Source of the DNA: Tipula vernalis
Lineage: Eukaryota > Arthropoda > Insecta > Diptera > Tipulidae
Direction of reading: 5' to 3'
Length of the DNA: 64,000 nt
NCBI GenBank assembly: GCA_958295665.1
Contig: OY282558.1
Location: 115,620,838-115,684,837 of the forward strand
Part shown: positions 48,801 through 58,936 of the stretch, one piece after another
Numbering within the stretch: the first letter of the stretch is position 1
Layout of the letters: the number at the start of each line of letters is the position of its first letter
The notes under the pieces: generated by a model
Told to the model about the DNA's origin: nothing
The model's database searches: none
What the model saw: the letters and a program-made list of their open reading frames with translations, nothing else
Position numbers and translations under genes: made by a program

Positions 48801-50880
48801 TTGTGTGATGCGCGTTTACATCACATCCAAGTATGACACCTACCTTTCTTGGACCTGCTTCCCGGATCAGTTCCCCCAGGTTATCCGGTGGAACCTCCTT
48901 CTCCCGATCCATATAGGCTGAGGCTAGCCATAATTTTTCACAGCCAACCTCAACGCTCGCCGCGGTAACATCCACACTACTAAATTGAGGAAGAATAAAA
49001 ATATTCAAATTATTTTTCGCCAAAATGCACCATCTGATCTTGTCAGAGTTGCCTGAGTATAATAATTTATACCCTTTCGTTCTGAGGCCACAGATCCAGT
49101 TATTGTTAATCCGCAAGGTTCTTGGATTAGCACCAAGTCCTCACCTGACTTAGTCAGTCTGAGAACGAGAGCTGCCGAGGCAGCCTTCGTGTGATGCAGG
49201 TTTATTTGTACAATGTTAACCATTGTGACCTACCTTATTCATCTCTTCTTCTACTTCCCGTATCGGAAAAGTATCTCCAGGACAACCGCCGCTATCCGTC
49301 GTTTCGCCGCCCATCTTCTCTTTTGATCGTTTTATGTGGTTGCCGTTGCCATGCCCCTCTCGCGGAGACTTCAACAGGTTTTTCTCATCAGAGTCCAGAG
49401 AAAGGGAGCAGGCTTGAAAACAACCATCATTTTGGCATCATCTGTCTCCGGAAGATCAACACCTTCCTTCCCGACGTTTACTCCAGGCTGGTTTCCCACT
49501 TGCGTGTCCTCTCACATTGAGAGTAATCGACCCGAATCCGAAGCTGATCACTCCCTTTGTTTCCGCGAGGAGAGTTAGGGACTCCCTTTTTAACAGCATA
49601 ACAGTCAACCTATAGCCCCATTGGCCTCCTCTTGTTTCATTATCTTCCAGTTTTTTGCCGGAAGATGTGGGTTACTGGCCTGGATGATCTCAATGACCTC
49701 CTCAGGCTTCTCTGGCTTGGTTGGCAACCAGACGCGTGCCCTCGGTCTGCTCGGAATTTCCTCCTTACTGACCGCCTCCAGCTTCGCGCCCTGCCATATC
49801 TCGCCTACTTTGGCCACTGCCATTGTGTACAGATCCACCGATCTTTTATCTGAGCACGCAGTCAACTTAACGCGCCCCCCCCCCGATACCACTCCGCATC
49901 GCTACAGGACGGTGGGGGTCCCTGATTATCTCTCAGGACATCCAAAAATACGTAGTTCAGTTCGTTGTAAACCAACTTCCATTTTTCAGCCGTAATGCTC
50001 CCGTCTTCCTGACCCGTGTCAATGACGGCTAACATCAAGGCATGCTCCTTCAAGATTTCGCTGAACAGCTTCATCTTATGGTCATTTTGGGTTCCTGTGG
50101 TCACCTTGGCTCGTTTAGGGTCGCCCCGTACTTCCTCATCAAGTGACCTCATTCTTTTCGAACCAAGATCCTTATTCAAAGTGCCGCTACCGACAACTTT
50201 CCTCGCCCATGCCACAGATTCCTTTTGTTCTGCTGTTAACTTCTCCCGTTGAGGTCGCAGTCAGCCTTTCCAAACTTCTGTGCGCCGACCGTTTTTCACG
50301 ATATCGTCGCTTCGCCGGAGGGACCCCTTCCGATCCCCTGATTTTTTGTTTGACTCCGGTTCCGCTTCTACCTGGCATTAATGTCGCGGTATTGCTTCCC
50401 CCCGCCGCTAAGGAGGGAGCCCGACCTTTTAGGCTCAAGCTAACTCCCTTCCTTGTTGCTTCCCGGTTTTTGAAGGGTACCGGCCCCTATTTCTTTTATT
50501 TTTATATCGTTCATGCTATTCCCACGAGTATCGGAGAAACATGGGTCCACTTGTGCAGAGATCCGTATACACAGGTAAGGCTAAATACAACTGGAGGTCA
50601 CCAGGTATCCAGAGGGCTCCGTTAGCGACTGGGATTTGTTAAATAGGCCCCCAGCCTAGTTGATCATCAGCACGGGTCGCTTAACATCTTAATCCAGCCC
50701 ATTCGGCTCGCTAGCACCCTGGCCTCACAGCACCCCCTTCCCTCCGTTCCACATTCTCTCTCTCATTCACCTATTCACATGGAGAGCCCAATCCAATGGG
50801 ATCCATTTCATTTCCAGGGTCACCCGTTTATAGGGTGCGTACCCCACTCATCACCCGCGAATACTCCGGAGGTGCAGAGA
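45845..50880 (-). mobile_element. Near full-length but broken LOA/I-like non-LTR retrotransposon
   Basis: Minus strand, from 5' (high) to 3' (low): a 5' UTR above about 50,440; an ORF1 region (50,438-49,230) with a DUF4780-like block (ARVWLPTKPEKPEEVIEII) broken by frameshifts; an endonuclease starting at 49,223 (NIVQINLHHTKAASAALVL) with GCDVNAHHTIWGS and SDHRY motifs; a reverse transcriptase (GPDRIIPAEIQ, FIPKAGK, RPITLSSFLLKTLERM) from about 48,180; and a long open frame 47,353-45,947 with the RT thumb and RNase H (IYVDSQAAVRSLE, WVPGHSDITGNCRVDELA). RNase H plus this gene order indicates the LOA/I group. At least five frameshifts or stops make it inactive. The 3' end is ragged and the tail seen in the copy at 36 kb is absent. 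Confidence 0.9.
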
Positions 50881-50967
50881 GCAAAACGTGATAAAAAATA
50901 TCATGATAATAATGGCAAAACGTGATAAAAAATATCATGATAAATTTTATCATTTTTGCGTTTTGCC
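50881..50967. repeat. 29-bp direct repeat and hairpin at the 5' edge of the retroelement
   Basis: A 29-base unit starting GCAAAACGTGATAAAAAA occurs identically at 50,881-50,909 and 50,915-50,943. The second copy also pairs with downstream sequence: GGCAAAACG (50,914-50,922) with CGTTTTGCC (50,959-50,967), and TGATAAAA with TTTTATCA inside, forming a hairpin. Confidence 0.8.
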
Positions 50968-51279
50968 CGACTGAACACTAGGTTTGAAAATTCCTTGATG
51001 AAAATCACCTATAGGTTAGTTTAGGTAGTTCAGAAAATTAGGTAGTCTATTTTGTAAGTTTGTAAGTAGTAAAGTAGCCGGCCGATAAACATCATAAATT
51101 GCCGAAAACAAATAAATTTGAGGTTTCATTTCGACACTTAATTTAACTATAATACATAAAAAATAACTAAAACGACAACAAAAAAAGCATTTAACGAATT
51201 AATAGCTTTAATAGAAAGTTTGTGCAATATAGTTTAAAGTAAATCTAAGTAGAATTCCTGTTTTGTTTACCATCAAGGA

Positions 51280-51915
51280 ATGCTTACACTTCGTGCATGG
51301 GTGACGATGGGGAAAAAGTTATTTAATCCAAGAGTATGTTTTTCAACTTTGGTCGACCAAACTGATTTGGAAAAATGTGGGCTCATACCCGATGTAATTA
51401 CTGAGGCACCAGCTTCATGGCTTCAAATAGTTTTTCCAAATGGAGTAGAAGTTGATAATGGCAACTTACTGACACCAACCCAAGCTCGACATAAACCAAC
51501 GGTAAAATGGTTTGCAGAAAAAACTGCTTTCTATACATTATGCTATACTGATCCAGACTCACCGAGTCGTGTCGAACCAATATTCAGAGAATGGCATCAT
51601 TGGCTGGTTGTGAATATTCCGGGTAATAATGTTTCAGCCGGTGTGACTCTATCAGAATATATTGGACCTGCACCACCATCAGACAGTGGATTGCATCGTT
51701 ACTTGTTCGTGGTTTACAAGCAAAAGAGGAAAATGGAGTTTAATTGGCGGTATCTTTCTGAAACTAATGGAGACCGTGGCGGATTTTCTATCGCAGATTT
51801 TGCTGAAAAATATGATATGGAACCTCCCGTTGCTGTTAACTGGCATCAATCATTTTTCGATGATTATGTAAACATTATTTATGATCAAATCCAGAATCAT
51901 AACAAAAAAAATTAG
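51280..51915 (+). CDS. PEBP family protein, diverged third copy with presequence
   Basis: 211 residues starting at 51,280. The N-terminus (MLTLRAWVTMGKKLFNPRV) lines up with the presequence of the PEBP at 43,083-43,718, so these two share the targeting-like extension by descent. The PEBP core is present but changed: [29 protein letters not shown] keeps the DPD and HHW residues, SGLHRYLFVVYKQ is intact, but the C-terminal third is divergent (YDMEPPVAVNWHQSFFDDYVNIIYDQI). It is in opposite orientation to the other two and separated from them by the 5-kb retroelement. Faster change suggests relaxed or altered function. Confidence 0.9.
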   Translation: MLTLRAWVTMGKKLFNPRVCFSTLVDQTDLEKCGLIPDVITEAPASWLQIVFPNGVEVDNGNLLTPTQARHKPTVKWFAEKTAFYTLCYTDPDSPSRVEPIFREWHHWLVVNIPGNNVSAGVTLSEYIGPAPPSDSGLHRYLFVVYKQKRKMEFNWRYLSETNGDRGGFSIADFAEKYDMEPPVAVNWHQSFFDDYVNIIYDQIQNHNKKN

Positions 51916-52366
51916 CAAGTTTCTAAATAAAACAGGGTGTTTATCAGGGGTTTCGTAATCTAATGTATTTAATATAAAAATAAATCTTTTACTTCACGGA
52001 GAAAGATGTTTTTAAATTTTGCATAAATAAAGCTAATTAGGAACAAGCAGTCAATTTTCCAATGCAATAGAAACTGTTCGAAATTCGAATGGATGCTTAT
52101 TTTCCGTTGAATCCCTGCTCAACAAACAGTGACCCCAGTTAAACCTCTGCGTTTCGAGCGGTTCAATTTGCTCAAAATTTCGATTAAATACTGTTTCGAC
52201 CGGCATCGGTTAATACATATTTCATAAAACTAGTACATTTTTTTGTTATAGTGACACAAGAAAATTCATGAGACAAATGATGTACAAGAGTTCAAGTCAT
52301 CTGTCAAACAAATTTCATTGCACTTGGTTTTGTATAAAAAAGTTTTATAAAAAAATTAATGTTACG
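51916..52366. other. Spacer between PEBP and mtm
   Basis: No gene is seen. The frame of the first mtm exon extends upstream without a stop to 52,268, with an ATG there, but the ATG at 52,367 begins the recognisable protein. The region presumably holds the mtm promoter and 5' UTR. Confidence 0.5.
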
Positions 52367-54438
52367 ATGGATAAAAGATTAACGGCAGAACGAAATAATC
52401 TTGAGTACAATGTATCGAAACATGCGAGCTCAAATTCACTCGATTCGGATTCCAAATCAAGTTCATTAAATTCAAAACATGCAAATGAATCGATGGTAAG
52501 TGCGTTTACCGCTGTCATTTAATGGAAAATTGTTTTAATGGAAAAACTGATATTCAGTGGATTTATTTATATTTTGATTTTAATTTTCGGAATTTTATAG
52601 CTTGCTGGAGATAAGTCATTTACACTTTTATCCGGGGAAGAGATCGAAAGTGTTACAAATGATGTAACATACATATGCCCCTATAGTGGCCCTGTTCCCG
52701 GGACACTCACTTTGACCAACTATCGTTTACATTTTAAGTCGAATCCAACTAATGAACGAGAATCATTGATTGTGATCGATGTGCCCCTTGGAGTTGTAAG
52801 ATATTCTTTAAAATATAATTTAATATAGGATTACTCAATAAATTTTCTAAATTGTCAACAGGTCTCACGTATCGAGAAAGTGGGAGGCGCTAGTTCTCGC
52901 GGTGCTAATTCTTACGGTATTGATATATTCTGTAAAGATATGCGAAATTTAAGATTTGCCCACAAACAAGAGAATCATTCGCGGCGTCAAGTATTCGAGA
53001 ATTTACAATTTGGGGCGTTCCCAGTCTCGCACAACAAATCAGTATTTGCTTTTAGTTATTCCGAAAAATTTTCCGAAGAGGGTTGGAAAATTTACGAACC
53101 AGTGGCTGAATTGAGACGTATGGGTGTTAACAACGATACTTGGCGTATAACGAAAATTAATGAAAATTATCTAATATGTGATAGCTATCCGGCAATATGG
53201 GCCGTACCAAAAACCGTGTCGGATGAGCAGTTGAAATTAGTTGCCAATTTTCGTTCACGCAATCGTTTACCTGTATTATCTTGGATTCATCCGAAGTCCT
53301 TGGCTACAATTACACGTTGTTCACAGCCTTTAGTCGGGGTTGGAGGGAAACGAAGTATTGATGATGAGCAATATATTACGGCTATAATGGAGTCGAATGC
53401 TCAAGCCCATAAATTATCTATTATGGATGCGCGGCCAAGTGCGAATGCAATTGCAAATAAAGCGAAGGGTGGTGGTTATGAATCCGAGGATTTTTATCAA
53501 AATGTCGAAATAATTTTCCTCGACATTCACAATATTCATGTGATGCGAGAAAGTTTACGTAAGCTTAAAGAGATCTGTTTCCCGGCCAATGATGATCAGA
53601 AGTGGTTATCAGCAATCGAGAATAGTTTATGGTTAAAACATATTAAGGGTATTTTAGCTGGTGCAATACGGATCGTGGATAAGGTAGGCCTGATATTTAA
53701 GCAATTGGTAACAGAAATTTATTTATTTCCTACCCATTTCAGATTGAAAACATGAATACTTCCGTAGTAGTACATTGTTCAGACGGTTGGGATCGTACAT
53801 CTCAGCTGACCGCACTAGCAATGTTACTGCTCGATCCGTACTATCGTACGATGCGTGGTTTCGAGGTGCTAATAGAAAAAGAATGGCTTAGTTTCGGTCA
53901 TAAATTCCAACAGCGTATTGGCCACGGAGATAATCATCACTCAGATGATAATCGATCACCGGTCTTTCTTCAATTCATTGACTGTGTTTGGCAAATTAGT
54001 AAACAATTTCCTAATGCATTTGAATTCAATGAATACTTCTTGATTACAACATTGGATCATTTGTATTCTTGCCGCTTCGGTACATTCCTATGCAATACAG
54101 AGCGGGAACGGGCTCAGGGCGAGCTAAAAGATAAAACAAATTCGCTATGGTCGTTTATAAATACAAATCCGGAACAGTACTTGAATCCATTGTACGGAGG
54201 TAAAATCTCAAATACGCAAGTAGTTTTAAAACCAGTTGCTAGTATGAGGCATATTCTGCTATGGAAAGGATTATATTGTCGATGGAACCCAAGTATGCGC
54301 ACCCAGGATCCGATCTACCAAAGAACTCGCGAATTAATCGCACTGCAGGAACAACTACAGCGTCAGGTGGATGAATTCCGATATGAAGTTAATTCGCGAA
54401 ATCATCAATCGGCCCGTCTAGCATCACCGTTACATTGA
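52367..54438 (+). CDS. mtm: Myotubularin phosphoinositide 3-phosphatase
   Basis: Myotubularins remove the 3-phosphate from PI3P and PI(3,5)P2 on endosomes. Exons 52,367-52,495, 52,601-52,795, 52,862-53,683 and 53,743-54,438 all join in phase 0 with GT-AG borders, giving 613 residues, near human MTM1/MTMR2 size. The order is: a Ser/Lys-rich N-terminus; a PH-GRAM domain about 50-130 ([22 protein letters not shown]); the phosphatase domain with active-site loop [11 protein letters not shown], so Cys394 and Arg400 plus both loop Asp residues are present and the enzyme should be active; and a C-terminal coiled coil ([19 protein letters not shown]). An upstream in-frame ATG at 52,268 would add 33 residues. 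It belongs to the MTM1/MTMR1/MTMR2 branch. Confidence 0.95.
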
Positions 54439-54658
54439 TTCATTCTTTTTATTCAAGTCTATTATGTAGTTACTCTATTTATTAAAACAACGTGTGGACA
54501 AATTTCACTCCAGCAACACACCACACACTGAAGCTAAAAATGGCCACACGACACAACATTGTAGTAACAAAATTTATTAAAAAAATTTATTTTATATTTA
54601 TATTTAACCGTATTTGTAATAAACAATTTGTAATAAAAAGTTTAATTAAATGAAATAC

Positions 54659-55677
54659 TTAATACATTTTTTTCCATGGAACATTCTCCCAGGCTCGTAA
54701 GAAGTGTGTTGAGAACATTAATTCTTTTAATTTATTCATACCGTAAACGAAAATGATTAGGAATGATAAGTATTGCATCCAGATTAGGTTAAATTTTTGC
54801 CAAAACGTTGTTTTGTACCGCAATAGGATTTCATCGATATCTACCTGAACCGTAGCTCGGAATTTGTTCGGCTCATACACGTTGTTCCAATTGGTCTCCG
54901 AATTCTCATAGTAAAGGTATCCAGGATTATATTTTAAAGTTTTTAGTAATGACGATAAACGAAAATCTTCGAAATTTGTATCATTCATACCTAAGTGCGG
55001 ATGGAATTTTAAATTAAAGTTTGTATGCAAACCACTCATGAAAAATGAACAGTGGAATGACTGCTTTTGATTGGATTTTAGCGCACCATTAAAATATATT
55101 TCCCCATTTTGAAAGTTAGTCGGAATTATTTCTCTGTTTATAATAACAGCCGATGGAATTCTAAAATCGCATTGTGACTGGAAATATAGGTAAATATAAA
55201 AGGTTATTAAAGGTGTAATATGCGATTGAAATTCCACATTACCTGAACTCTTGCATCGGTTATAAACACCATTGAAATGTACTTCAAATTTTGTTCATCG
55301 GGAACTTCCAAATCGACTATAAATTTCATTTGATCCAAAGTACCATCAAAATTATAGTCTATTTCTTCAAATTGTACCGTATCACAACCTCTTATTTCAC
55401 CGGTCAATTGATTCAGTGCTTCGAATGAGCTGCATATTATTAAATCTCCGCTTTCCAATTCACCAATAATAATGTATTTATACTGGAAATTAATTCTAGG
55501 TTGTTCGTACAATAATAAATCCTGTTGCCATAAGTTATGATTTATGGTGTAGACGATTAGAAGTGGAAATAGTATTGTGGAAATTGTGATTATGATAATG
55601 GAAAATGCGGGAAATGAACAAAGGTTGTGTTTATATGTGATATGGACATTTTTTCGATATAAATTTATTAGTTTCAT
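54659..55677 (-). CDS. Tmem231: TMEM231, ciliary transition-zone (MKS complex) membrane protein
   Basis: TMEM231 is part of the Meckel (MKS/B9) complex that gates the ciliary membrane. Exon 1 is 55,677-55,243 and exon 2 is 55,177-54,659. The 65-nt intron (GTAATG...TTCCAG) joins in phase 0 for 317 residues, matching the human length of about 316. There is a membrane segment at about 24-46 (FSIIIITISTILFPLLIVY) and another near 265-285 (WMQYLSFLIIFVYGM). Family landmarks are the bulk PRINFQYKYIIIGEL, then DYNFDGTLDQMKF, then FWQKFNLIWMQYLSF. The frame is open upstream to 55,740, but homology begins at MKLINLYRKNV. It converges on mtm, with stops about 220 bp apart. Confidence 0.9.
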
Positions 55678-55740
55678 GTTTACTTTTGGATTGGAATATA
55701 GGTTTGTTTGGACGAATGATAAGGAAATTAGGAAACTCAT

Positions 55741-56760
55741 ATGATGAAAAATCCGATTTGTTTGGTTCCCGTGGAAACGCTTAATTTAAATCTCTTTGAT
55801 AAACATATCGGTATCTCTCGAAAGAGTACAGAATTTTTACTAAAGAGGCACCTACATAAAGTGTAATAAACTAAATTGTTAGAAATTTACCTAAAAGAGT
55901 GCCATCTATGGTACATTTTGATTTTTCAAGTTATTTCTGGTTTGCTACTTGGTTTTTAGGGGTGAACATTGCTGTAACTTTTAACAAGCATTATATATAG
56001 CGCTTTAGTCGATTTGAGGAATTTTTATTTTTATTCTTTTGAAATTACTTGGTAAATTTTAAAAATTGGTAGATAATAATTGTTTACTGTAGAGTGCCAA
56101 TAATTGTCGCTATATAGTTTCAGAGGGATGTAACAATTGATGGCAGGGACCCTGCAAAATTGCACCGAAACAAGCAGATAATAGCCCACAGGAATTGATG
56201 AATAATCGAGCGAGAAAAGAATTGAAGAGTAGGGACAAAACAAAGGAAATTGTAAAACGTCACTCAAGGTTGTTCATTCATAGTGCCGCAGCCAAAGATC
56301 TCAAGCGAATTTTCGGATAGAAGGAGTCATGCTTCGCGCTTCGTTATAAGGTTTTAAAAATCAGGAAGGAAAGGGGTGACGATGACGAAAGCTATGCAGC
56401 CTGGGTTATGCGTGAAAAACTTAGATGGTTCCAGTAGCTTCGTGTTTGTCTATCTTCAATTGCCGGAAGCGTTTACGGCAGTCCCCTTGGTACTTCAAGC
56501 TTTGTTCGCCAAACTTCACTCAGTTCGCTTGAGATATGATCGTCAAGTCTGATCCACTGTCATGCTGCAGCTTAACCTTAGTTCCGTCAACAGTTGAGGT
56601 TGAGGTGACAAATTTTTTAGTTGAATTTTGATTGCTAACTGCTGATCACGTTGCTCACGTGCATGCGTGAGCTACTGCAGAAGCTATAATATGCAGGAAA
56701 TAAATAATTGACGCAATAATTTAGGATAAATTATTTTAATGCTTTATTGACTATTTATGT
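55741..56760. other. Intergenic DNA, no gene seen
   Basis: No coding or RNA gene is supported. The longest minus-strand frame (56,031-56,267) is low complexity and matches nothing I know. Confidence 0.5.
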
Positions 56761-57445
56761 TCTTGTGTTGGTTATTAAGGTGGGGAGCGAGTAGCAGGGA
56801 TAGCAGAGACGCAACGATTTCAACAACAACGTCAAGCAACACTACTTACAGTTAGTACAAATTTGGGTGACCGCATGGGAACATGATGATGGAACGAAAT
56901 CTCGCCCCCTCTCACAACCGCCGATGGAAAAAATGGTGGAGGGGAATAATAATAGTTGTTTACAGCTTTTCAGAAAAAGAGTTTGCGGTACCAGGAAATA
57001 TTTGTGTTGTCATTGTGTCTCTTCTCTTACAGGTTGGAGCAGTAGATGAACTTTAAAATTGTATTGTCTTGTGCTAAATAAATTACTAAAAAATATATTA
57101 CTAACAAATTTACTAACTATCAAAACTACTTAGGTGTCTGGAACCGGGTTGAGTCTTTGTTGCTAACATTGATTTCCCATCCCTCGATCTTGTTATATGT
57201 AAAAAGGTGTACGACGGCGGCCTGGCCAGGGGCGGATATCACAACTATTAGGACTTATGTAATTATCGATGTGGCGCCTTTCTTTACGGAAGTTTGGCTT
57301 CATGAAGAATGGTGTCGTGTTGTGTAACATGGGTATAGTGGGGTGGTATTCGCATTTATAATACGGGAGACTTGCTTAATGAATGCTTGATCGTACATCG
57401 CAATCAATCAATCAATCAATCAAATCTTGTGTTGGTTATTAAGGT
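56761..57445 (+). mobile_element. Retroposed element with 21-bp target duplication and (CAAT)n tail
   Basis: An identical 21-mer (beginning TCTTGTGTTGG, ending TTATTAAGGT) lies at 56,761-56,781 and 57,425-57,445. The 643 bp between end in about six ATCA/CAAT units (57,401-57,424) directly against the right repeat. A microsatellite tail plus a long target duplication is the mark of target-primed reverse transcription, so this is a SINE or a 5'-truncated non-LTR element in plus orientation. A 60-codon frame (56,867-57,049) is not recognisable as a known protein. Confidence 0.75.
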
Positions 57446-57584
57446 TGATGCTCAATGAACTCAAAGTGTCAGTTGTCAATTATTATTAACAATGATAATT
57501 TGGACCAGGCTACCCCTAATGACTGTTACAATTGTTTACCAGTCATACTTTTGTGGTGGTTTCACATTTCATCCACTGCGCGTT
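57446..57584. other. Short spacer
   Basis: Nothing recognisable lies between the retroposed element and the start of Gypsy-related sequence. Confidence 0.4.
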
Positions 57585-58755
57585 CTATAACCAGTCTGAA
57601 CAGAGCTGGAGACTTACTTCACTATCTCCGCCCACATTTGCTTCTGAATCTTCACTTTCAGCGATATCATATTCCGATGATGTGTTATTTTTCACGCTCA
57701 CCGAACGATCCAATTCATTTGCAATTACGGTATCTGTGCGATTATTTATCACTTGCTGATTATCAGCACTACTGCTATGAAACGATTCTTTCACTGGTTC
57801 AATATATCCCTAATAATATATGAGCGATTATTTACTATTCCAACTATTTTTCAAGTCACACACACTCAATGACGTTGTTAACTTTTTCCTAAATAACTGC
57901 GGGCGTGGTATTATATTCCATGTACAGAACTGAAATTGATTTACCTCCTCGTATCATCGCTTTAGAATATTTTTTGCAATTGCTACGCCCTTTTCAGCCA
58001 GACCATTGCTTTGAGGGTATCTGGGGCTTAAATATTTGAATTCTATGTAGACATTTCGTGAGAACTTTTCAAACTGCGCTGAGTTAAATGGAACATTATC
58101 ACTTTTAATTATCGTTGGATATTCGATTTGGTTAAATATGAAATAAAAGTGATCAATAATATGCCCAGATGTTTTATTATTAATCCTTGTCGCAAATAAA
58201 AAATTAGAGTACGTATTAAAAATTGGCATGAAATCACGACCGGCATTATTCAGATAAATCCACTGAAACCATATGAAATGGGTATTTCGGATTGATTTCC
58301 GGAACCAGTGGTTCCTTTTGATTATTTCGTTAGAATTTCTCACAAATTTTACATGATGCAATCATATCTTTGATTTGTGAATTCATTTCCGGCCAAAAAT
58401 ACAACAGCCTTTCTCGTGCAAGTGTTTTTTTCAATTCCCAGATGTGGTTAGTGTAACCATTTGGCCATTTTTCCTTGCAATTTAGTTGAAATTACCAGTC
58501 TGTGAGTTCTGAATAATAGTCCATTTTCAAAATTCAGTTCCAATTTAAACTTATGAAATACACTGCAGAAATCGTCAGGCCAAACGTCTTTTACAAATTC
58601 ACACACGCGCCTTAAGATTGGGTCACTCTCAAGAACAAATCCTCGTTTCTGGGTTGTACGGCTTAAAAATCGGTTCATTTGTTATAACTCTCTTCAAATT
58701 TTCAAGTTGACACATCCGGAATATCTTTCCCGGATAATAATCTTAACCCCGCTGT
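57585..58755 (-). mobile_element. Ty3/Gypsy remnant: integrase part
   Basis: Minus strand. A zinc-binding/N-terminal integrase region is degraded at 58,678-58,448. The catalytic core at 58,361-57,954 shows IKSDNVPFNSAQFEKF (second Asp) and SPRYPQSNGLAEKGV (catalytic Glu context). Sequence then drifts through YNTTPA-like residues into an acidic Ser/Asp tail (57,794-57,585). Frameshifts separate the parts. With the reverse-transcriptase piece at 62,430-62,840 this is probably one element split by the BEL insertion. Confidence 0.8.
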
Positions 58756-58936
58756 TGAATTCTCTTCGACTTTGACTATGTTTTTATGGACTGTATTTCC
58801 ACTAAAATCCAATAATCTTGTTTCTTTTAATAAAAATGCTTCTATTTAGCGTAACTATTCAAACAATAATCCTCAATCAACCGTTTATTTCAACACATAC
58901 TAGATTGAGATTTTTACATACATAATTTTTAGTACA
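58756..58936 (-). repeat. 3' LTR of the BEL element
   Basis: Begins TGAATTCTCTTCGAC and ends TTTAGTACA on the plus strand. It is a direct repeat of 62,248-62,429 with only a few differences, which suggests a fairly recent insertion. Confidence 0.85.

Noticed and set aside
49191..50625. Several plus-strand frames of 70-160 codons
   Set aside because: They lie antisense to the LOA-like element, whose GC-richer coding sequence leaves long chance frames on the other strand.
55678..55740. Longer N-terminus of Tmem231
   Set aside because: The upstream ATG is in frame, but the homologous protein begins at MKLINLY, and the shorter form gives the family's normal length.
57401..57424. CRISPR-like or regulatory tandem repeat
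   Set aside because: It is a four-base microsatellite that forms the tail of a retroposed element. There are no spacers and the genome is eukaryotic.
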